A stretch of DNA of 64,000 bases, from NCBI RefSeq assembly GCF_016907335.1, contig NZ_JAFBBT010000001.1, positions 3,348,001-3,412,000 of the forward strand, read 5' to 3'. Each line of letters opens with the position of its first letter. The stretch's first letter is position 1. The DNA comes from Curtobacterium herbarum. Lineage in GTDB: Bacteria > Actinomycetota > Actinomycetes > Actinomycetales > Microbacteriaceae. Below are positions 59,165 through 64,000 of this stretch, one piece after another. Both the position numbers and the translations under genes were made by a program. Under the pieces are notes generated by a model. That model was not told the DNA's origin and did no database searches. It worked only from the letters and a program-made list of their open reading frames with translations.

Positions 59165-60502
59165 TCAGGCGGCGGCCGCCGCCTTCGCCGCGGCGGGCAG
59201 GGCGTCGAGGATCTGCGAGACCGCACGCTCGTCGTGGGCCGCGGTGAGGAACCACGCCTCGAACACGCTCGGCGGCAGGGTGATGCCGGAGTCGAGCATG
59301 CTGTGGAAGAACGGCGCGTACCGGAAGACGTCCTGCGCGCGGACGTCGTCGTAGTTCCGCGGCGGGGTGTCCGTGAACGCGAACGAGAACAGGTTGCCGG
59401 CGTGCTGCACGGTGTGGGCGACCCCCTCGGCGGACAGCGCCTCGCTCGTCGCCCGCGACACGACGTCGGCGGTCCGGTCGAGGTGCGCGTACACGTCCGG
59501 CGTCGCGGCACGGAGCGTGGCGATGCCGGCGGCGACCGCCAGCGGGTTCCCGGACAGCGTGCCAGCCTGGTACACCGGTCCGAGCGGGGCGAGGAAGTCC
59601 ATGACCTCGCGCCGACCACCGAGTGCGGCCAGGGGCATGCCGCCGCCGATGACCTTGCCGTAGGTGACCAGGTCGGGCTTCCACCCGGCGCCGTCGGGGA
59701 CGGTGTTCGACGCCTCGAGACCCCACCAGCCGGCGGGTCCGACCCGGAAGCCGGTGAGGACCTCGTCGACGATGAGCAGCGCACCGTTCGCGCTGGTGAT
59801 CTGCGACAGCGCCCGGTTGAAGCCGCGCTCGGGCGCCAGGACGCCCATGTTCGCCGCGGCGGCCTCGACGATCACGGCGGCGATGCGCTCGGAGTGCTCC
59901 TCGAACGCGCGACGAACGGCGTCCAGGTCGTTGTACGGCAGCACCAGGGTCTGCGCGGCGGTCTCGGCGGTGATGCCCGCGCTGCCGGGGAGGGCGAGCG
60001 TCGCGACACCCGAGCCGGCCTCGGCCAGCAACGAGTCGGAGTGGCCGTGGTAGTGCCCGGCGAACTTCACGAGGAGGTCCCGGCCGGTGTAGCCGCGGGC
60101 CAGGCGGATCGCGGTCATCGTGGCCTCGGTGCCGGTGGACACCATCCGGATCTTCTCGATCGGACCGTCGCCGTCGACCTGCACCCGCTGCTTGACGAGC
60201 TCGGCCAGCTCGGTCTCGCCCGGGGTGGAGGCGCCGAACGACAGCCCGCGGGCCGCCGCCTGCTGCACGGCCTCGACCGTGCCGGGGTGGGCGTGCCCGA
60301 GGATCGCGGGGCCCCACGACGCGACGAGGTCGACGTACTCGCGCCCCTCGGCGTCGGTCACGTAGGCGCCCTTCGCGTCCACGAGGAACCGGGGCGTGCC
60401 GCCGACCGACCCGTAGGCGCGGACCGGGGAGTTCACGCCGCCCGGGATGCTGTTCTTCGCACGGCCGAACAGCTGGTCGTTCGTGGTCGTCGTCGGGGTC
60501 AT
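59165..60502 (-). CDS. hemL: glutamate-1-semialdehyde 2,1-aminomutase
   Basis: PLP enzyme that makes 5-aminolevulinate from glutamate-1-semialdehyde (C5 pathway). In 445 residues: [74 protein letters not shown] and the PLP lysine in [16 protein letters not shown] overlaps the hemB stop (ATGA). It ends the hem operon; a poly-Ala tail closes the protein. Confidence 0.96.
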   Translation of the reverse strand: MTPTTTTNDQLFGRAKNSIPGGVNSPVRAYGSVGGTPRFLVDAKGAYVTDAEGREYVDLVASWGPAILGHAHPGTVEAVQQAAARGLSFGASTPGETELAELVKQRVQVDGDGPIEKIRMVSTGTEATMTAIRLARGYTGRDLLVKFAGHYHGHSDSLLAEAGSGVATLALPGSAGITAETAAQTLVLPYNDLDAVRRAFEEHSERIAAVIVEAAAANMGVLAPERGFNRALSQITSANGALLIVDEVLTGFRVGPAGWWGLEASNTVPDGAGWKPDLVTYGKVIGGGMPLAALGGRREVMDFLAPLGPVYQAGTLSGNPLAVAAGIATLRAATPDVYAHLDRTADVVSRATSEALSAEGVAHTVQHAGNLFSFAFTDTPPRNYDDVRAQDVFRYAPFFHSMLDSGITLPPSVFEAWFLTAAHDERAVSQILDALPAAAKAAAAA

Positions 60503-61554
60503 TCGGGTGCCTTCCCGGTCGTGGCGATGCCGGCGACGTCCGCGGTGCTGCCGGAGGTGCGCAGGCCCGCTTCGTCGTTCAGCTTGCGGGCGATGTCGAC
60601 CGCGAAGTAGGTGAGGATCGCGTCCGCACCGGCGCGCTTGATGCCGACGAGGGCCTCCATCGCGCTCGCGTCCCGGTCGATCCAGCCGTTCTGGGCAGCA
60701 GCGGTGATCATCGCGTACTCGCCGGAGATCTGGTACGCCCAGACCGGCACGGGGGACGTGTCCGCGGTGCGGGCGAGGACGTCGAGGTAGCTCATGGCGG
60801 GCTTCACCATGACGATGTCGGCGCCCTCCTCGATGTCCTGCTCGACCTCGCGGAGCCCCTCGCGCCCGTTGCCGGAGTCGAGCTGGTACGTGCGGCGGTC
60901 GCCCTGCAGGGTGGAGGCCACGGCCTCCCGGAACGGCCCGTAGAAGGCGGAGGCGTACTTCGCCGCGTAGGCGAGGAGCGCCGTGCCGGAGTGACCCGCG
61001 GTGTCGAGGGCGTCGCGTGCGGCGGCGATCTGGCCGTCCATCATCCCGCTCATGCAGACGAGCTCGGCACCGGCGTCGGCCTGCGCGACCGCCATGTCCC
61101 GGTACCGGAGGAGCGTGGCGTCGTTGTCGACCGAGCCGTCGGTCGCGAGTACCCCGCAGTGGCCGTGGTCGGTGAACTCGTCGAGGCACAGGTCGGACTG
61201 CACGACGAGTGCGTCCCCGACCTCTTCCTTCGCCACCCGGATCGCGACGTTGAGGATGCCGTCCGGGTCGGTCGCGCCGGACCCGACGGCGTCCTTGTGC
61301 TCGGGCACCCCGAACAGGTTCACACCCCCGATGCCGACGGACGCGGCCTGGTTGAGGGCACGGCGGAACGAGTCGAGGGAGTGCTGCTGGACCCCGGGCA
61401 TGCTCGTGATGTCGACGGCGTCGGTGGCGCCTTCGCGGATGAACATCGGCAGCACGAGCTCGGCGGGGTGGAGCCGGGTCTCGGCGACGAGTCGACGCAT
61501 CGCGGGGGTGGCCCGGAGACGTCGGGGGCGGACCTGGGGGAAGCGTCCAGTCAC
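60499..61554 (-). CDS. hemB: delta-aminolevulinic acid dehydratase (porphobilinogen synthase)
   Basis: Condenses two 5-aminolevulinate molecules to porphobilinogen. The 351-residue protein has [31 protein letters not shown], the metal-binding [14 protein letters not shown] segment, the Schiff-base lysines in [11 protein letters not shown] and the upstream [14 protein letters not shown]. The DxCxDxxxDxxHC-like pattern ([12 protein letters not shown]) indicates a magnesium/zinc mixed type. GTG start overlaps the hemD stop (GTGA). Confidence 0.96.
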   Translation of the reverse strand: MTGRFPQVRPRRLRATPAMRRLVAETRLHPAELVLPMFIREGATDAVDITSMPGVQQHSLDSFRRALNQAASVGIGGVNLFGVPEHKDAVGSGATDPDGILNVAIRVAKEEVGDALVVQSDLCLDEFTDHGHCGVLATDGSVDNDATLLRYRDMAVAQADAGAELVCMSGMMDGQIAAARDALDTAGHSGTALLAYAAKYASAFYGPFREAVASTLQGDRRTYQLDSGNGREGLREVEQDIEEGADIVMVKPAMSYLDVLARTADTSPVPVWAYQISGEYAMITAAAQNGWIDRDASAMEALVGIKRAGADAILTYFAVDIARKLNDEAGLRTSGSTADVAGIATTGKAPE

Positions 61555-62339
61555 GAGTGACCTTCCTGTTCGGGGTGTGGGGCGAGGGACTCGACGACGG
61601 CGTCGAGGAGGGCTTCGGCGGACCGCTCGGCCGCGACGACGTGCACGGGCAGTCCGGCGGCGCGGGTCTCGGTGGCGGTGCCGGGGCCGATGCAGGCGAT
61701 CCGGGTCCGCGGGGCCAGGGGGGTGAGTCGGCGGGCGACTTCGCGAGCGACGCTGCCGCTCGTCACGAGGACGACGTCCGGCGCCGGGTCGAGGGTGAGC
61801 GGCTCGTCGCCGGTCCCCACGGTACGGTACGCGACGACGTCGACGACCGGGATGTCCCGCTCCCGCAGGCCGTCCGCCAGGGTCGGTGCGGCGAGGTCCG
61901 AGCGTGGGTGCACCACGAGTCCGACGGTGTCGGGCAGGGCCGCCACCAGTCCGGCGGCCGAGGCGTCGTCCGGCACCAGGTCGACGGGCCAGCCGGCCGC
62001 GCGGGCCGCCCGTGCGGTCGCGGTGCCGACGGCGGCGACGCGGACGCCGGACGGGAGGCCCGCCATGCGTCCGACGAGCACCCGCACGGTGGTCGCGCTG
62101 GTCACCACGAGCCAGGGGGCGGCGGGGCGGGCAGCGCCGGGGGCGCCGGCTCCGGCTACTGCGGCGGCTGCGCTTGCTGCTGCGGCTGCTGCTGCCAGCT
62201 CGGCGATCGCCGCGTCGAGCGCGCCGGTGTCAGCCGGCGGCTCGTCCGTGATGAGCGGCACCACCACCGGGTCGAGCCCCCGTGCCCGGGCGGACTCGGC
62301 GACCCGGTCGCCCCACGCACCACCGCGCGGCACGAGCAC
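61551..62339 (-). CDS. hemD: uroporphyrinogen-III synthase
   Basis: Closes and inverts ring D of hydroxymethylbilane to give uroporphyrinogen III. The two-domain 262-residue protein shows [68 protein letters not shown] and [17 protein letters not shown] take the GTG before LVPRGG; no standard start codon exists further upstream in this frame, leaving 109 bases after the hemC stop and no visible Shine-Dalgarno. An Ala-rich insert follows the first 45 residues. The start is uncertain. Confidence 0.85.
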   Translation of the reverse strand: MLVPRGGAWGDRVAESARARGLDPVVVPLITDEPPADTGALDAAIAELAAAAAAASAAAAVAGAGAPGAARPAAPWLVVTSATTVRVLVGRMAGLPSGVRVAAVGTATARAARAAGWPVDLVPDDASAAGLVAALPDTVGLVVHPRSDLAAPTLADGLRERDIPVVDVVAYRTVGTGDEPLTLDPAPDVVLVTSGSVAREVARRLTPLAPRTRIACIGPGTATETRAAGLPVHVVAAERSAEALLDAVVESLAPHPEQEGHS

Positions 62340-62448
62340 GACCGGGCGCCGGGTGGACCGGTCGTCGGCCGGCTCGGCAGCCGCGGTCGGTGCGCCGTCC
62401 GCCGCGCTGGTGTGCGTGGAGCTCCGGGTGTCGTCCGTGGTGCCCGCC

Positions 62449-63528
62449 CTACTCGGCCGGGGTCGCCAGCCCGGGGCCGGCGGTGTGCCCGGTGTCCGGT
62501 TCGTCGGTTCCGGGCCCGCTCGTGGCGGGCAGGTCGGCGAGCTCGGCAGCACCGTTCTCGAGGAGTTCGTCGGCGACCCGGCCGGCGACCGACAGCGCTT
62601 CGTCGAGACGGTCCTGCGCGGAGCCGTCGAGCATCGCCGCGTGCGAGGCCGTCCGGTACTCGGACCCGTCCGGGCTGTACACCGTCGCGGACACCAGGAG
62701 CATCTCGGCGTCGATGACCGCGGTCGCACCGATCGGGGCGGAGCAGCCGGCCTCGAGCTTCGCCAGGATCTCGCGCTCCGCCGTGACGGTGAGTCGGGTC
62801 GGAGCGTGCTCGATCTTCCGCAGGGCGGCGAGCAGGTTCCGGTCGTCCTCGTCGGCGCGGATCTCCACGGCCAGGGCACCCTGTCCGGGTGCGCTCGGCC
62901 AGAAGCCCAGGTCGAGCAGCTCGGTCGCGGCGTCGAGTCGACCGATGCGGCCGAGTCCGGCGGCGGCGAGCACGATCGCGTCGAGGTCGTCCTCGACGCG
63001 GGCGAGCCGGGTGTCGATGTTGCCGCGGATGTCGACGACGTCGAGGTCCGGTCGGTCGGCGCGGAGCTGTGCGGCGCGGCGGGGCGACCCGGTGCCGACG
63101 GTCGCGCCCTCGGGCAGGGTCTCGACGGTCGCACCGTTCCGCGCGACCAGGACGTCGCGGGCGTCGGCGCGCTTCGGCACCGCCCCGATCGTCAGGCCCG
63201 GGTACGGCGCGGTCGGCAGGTCCTTGAGGGAGTGCACGAGGACGTCGACCTCGTGCGCGACGAGGGCCTCACGGAGCGCCGACGCGAACACGCCGGTGCC
63301 ACCGAGCGACGCCAGGGAGGCACGGTTCGTGTCGCCCTCGCTGGTCACGGTGACGAGTTCCACCGGCCGGCCGGACACCTTCGCCAGCCGGTCGGCGATG
63401 TCCTGCGACTGGGCGACCGCGAGCCGACTGGCACGGGTGCCGAGCCGGATCGCGGTCTGCGCGCCCGACGCCGTCCGGGAAGCGCGGTCCTTCGGTGCTG
63501 GGTCCTTCGGTGTGGAGCCGCCGGTCAC
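62449..63528 (-). CDS. hemC: hydroxymethylbilane synthase (porphobilinogen deaminase)
   Basis: Polymerises four porphobilinogens into hydroxymethylbilane. In 359 residues: IRLGTRASRLAVAQS, LVTVTSEGDTN, HSLKDLPT, GTGSPRRAAQL, DIRGNIDTRL, LGFWPSAPGQGALAVE and the dipyrromethane-cofactor Cys in EAGCSAPIG. An N-terminal extension of about 25 residues and a C-terminal acidic tail (about 35 residues) exceed the usual length. The GTG start overlaps the hemH stop (GTGA). Confidence 0.95.
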   Translation of the reverse strand: MTGGSTPKDPAPKDRASRTASGAQTAIRLGTRASRLAVAQSQDIADRLAKVSGRPVELVTVTSEGDTNRASLASLGGTGVFASALREALVAHEVDVLVHSLKDLPTAPYPGLTIGAVPKRADARDVLVARNGATVETLPEGATVGTGSPRRAAQLRADRPDLDVVDIRGNIDTRLARVEDDLDAIVLAAAGLGRIGRLDAATELLDLGFWPSAPGQGALAVEIRADEDDRNLLAALRKIEHAPTRLTVTAEREILAKLEAGCSAPIGATAVIDAEMLLVSATVYSPDGSEYRTASHAAMLDGSAQDRLDEALSVAGRVADELLENGAAELADLPATSGPGTDEPDTGHTAGPGLATPAE

Positions 63529-64000
63529 GGGGCGACGCCGGCGGCGGCGGGCTTGAACCCCGCTCGCACGTTCTCGCAGCACCCGGGACGGCAGACGTCG
63601 TACCAGGGCCCGATGTCCGTCATGTGCGGACGCTCGGTCTTCGGCGTGCCGTTGACCCGCTCGAGCACCAGGTCCACCAGGCCGGAGACGTAGGCGGGGT
63701 CGACACCGGGCGTCTGCGTGCGCAGCGACCAGTACCCGAGCTCGCCGGCGGTCTCGGTGGCTTCCTCGTCGAGGTCCCACATGACCTCCATGTGGTCGCT
63801 CACGAAGCCGAGCGGGACGATGAGCACGGCGCGGGTCGGGCCGCCCTTGAGCTCCTCGTTCATGTAGTCGTTGATGTCCGGCTCGAGCCAGGGCTGCGTC
63901 GGGGGGCCGGAGCGGGACTGGTAGACGAGCTTCCAGCCGGGCTTCGACGTGCCCTGCAGGTGCGCGTGCTCGGGCTGCTCGAGCAGTTCCGCCCACGCCT
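63525..64000 (-). CDS. hemH: coproporphyrin ferrochelatase, C-terminal part (cut by window edge)
   Basis: Inserts iron into coproporphyrin III (monoderm route). Only the last 157 residues lie in the window: YQSRSGPPTQPWLEPDI, the VLIVPLGFVSDHMEVMWDLD motif with the metal-site His/Glu, and a C-terminal CRPGCCENVRAG cluster. Cysteines here fit the C-terminal [2Fe-2S] centre known for actinobacterial ferrochelatases. The rest of the gene is beyond the right edge. It precedes hemC with a 4-base overlap. Confidence 0.93.
   Translation of the reverse strand, partial: AWAELLEQPEHAHLQGTSKPGWKLVYQSRSGPPTQPWLEPDINDYMNEELKGGPTRAVLIVPLGFVSDHMEVMWDLDEEATETAGELGYWSLRTQTPGVDPAYVSGLVDLVLERVNGTPKTERPHMTDIGPWYDVCRPGCCENVRAGFKPAAAGVAP

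Noticed and set aside
1..64000. CRISPR array, prophage or insertion sequence
   Set aside because: No spaced direct repeats of CRISPR form, no cas-like, integrase or transposase genes were seen; the tandem arrays found have no unique spacers.

Overview
The window is high-GC (about 70% or more) actinobacterial chromosome. Gene content and order (tilS-hpt-ftsH-fol cluster, DUF3180, paired bacterial PH proteins and a DUF2520 protein near lysS; a hemH-hemC-hemD-hemB-hemL cluster ending the coproporphyrin-dependent haem pathway; AroQ-gamma chorismate mutase; DUF1906 protein) fit Microbacteriaceae, most likely Curtobacterium or a close relative. This is inference from protein resemblance; no 16S gene is present. 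I see no insertion sequence, prophage or CRISPR array.

Layout: 0-10 kb is a minus-strand housekeeping block (lysS start, DUF2520, two PH proteins, DUF3180, folK, folB, folP, ftsH, hpt, tilS), mostly joined by 4-base start/stop overlaps; ppa is divergent from tilS. 10.6-13.4 kb holds two secreted cell-wall hydrolases (NlpC/P60 and M23) with related N-termini. 13.7-14.0 kb carries tRNA-Glu, tRNA-Asp and tRNA-Phe. 14-23 kb has an aldo/keto reductase, a broken Abi/HEPN gene with a structured leader, an epimerase, a ddaH-rocD pair with a divergent Lrp regulator, a DUF2071 protein and an SDR gene pair. 23-28.4 kb has a PutA-like protein that has lost catalytic residues in both domains, a MarR regulator and a GAF-PP2C phosphatase. 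28.6-34.1 kb is one very large secreted GH81 beta-1,3-glucanase with three discoidin-like domains.

34-43 kb: a serine hydrolase, a yceI-ECF sigma-anti-sigma operon, a DUF808 membrane protein, a lipoprotein, an AraC regulator, and an operon of a Tat-exported DUF1906 protein, an 83-residue unknown and a secreted chorismate mutase, facing a TetR regulator. 44-52.6 kb: AraC and LacI regulators and a tightly packed operon (polysaccharide-deacetylase-like amidohydrolase, small CxxC protein, asparaginase-like protein, MFS transporter, two SDRs, an epimerase) preceded by a LacI-type operator; it looks like uptake and catabolism of an amide- or imide-containing substrate.

52.6-53.4 kb carries an intact Abi-family HEPN protein preceded by a promoter and a hairpin that resembles a short terminated RNA. 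The broken relative at 15.4 kb has a leader of the same architecture with different base pairs. This two-copy HEPN-plus-RNA cassette is the most promising unusual system in the window. The rest is a DNA glycosylase, a small secreted cysteine-containing protein beside a tiny membrane protein, pfkA, an acuI-like reductase, a GntR regulator, an ABC ATPase and the hem cluster.

At the DNA level there are several hairpin terminators, a recurrent 14-mer (GGACGGGAGGCCCG) used both as terminator arms and inside genes, a 75-bp inverted-repeat element present twice, short tandem arrays, and several promoters whose TANNNT -10 box sits 6-8 bases before the start codon (probable leaderless mRNAs).
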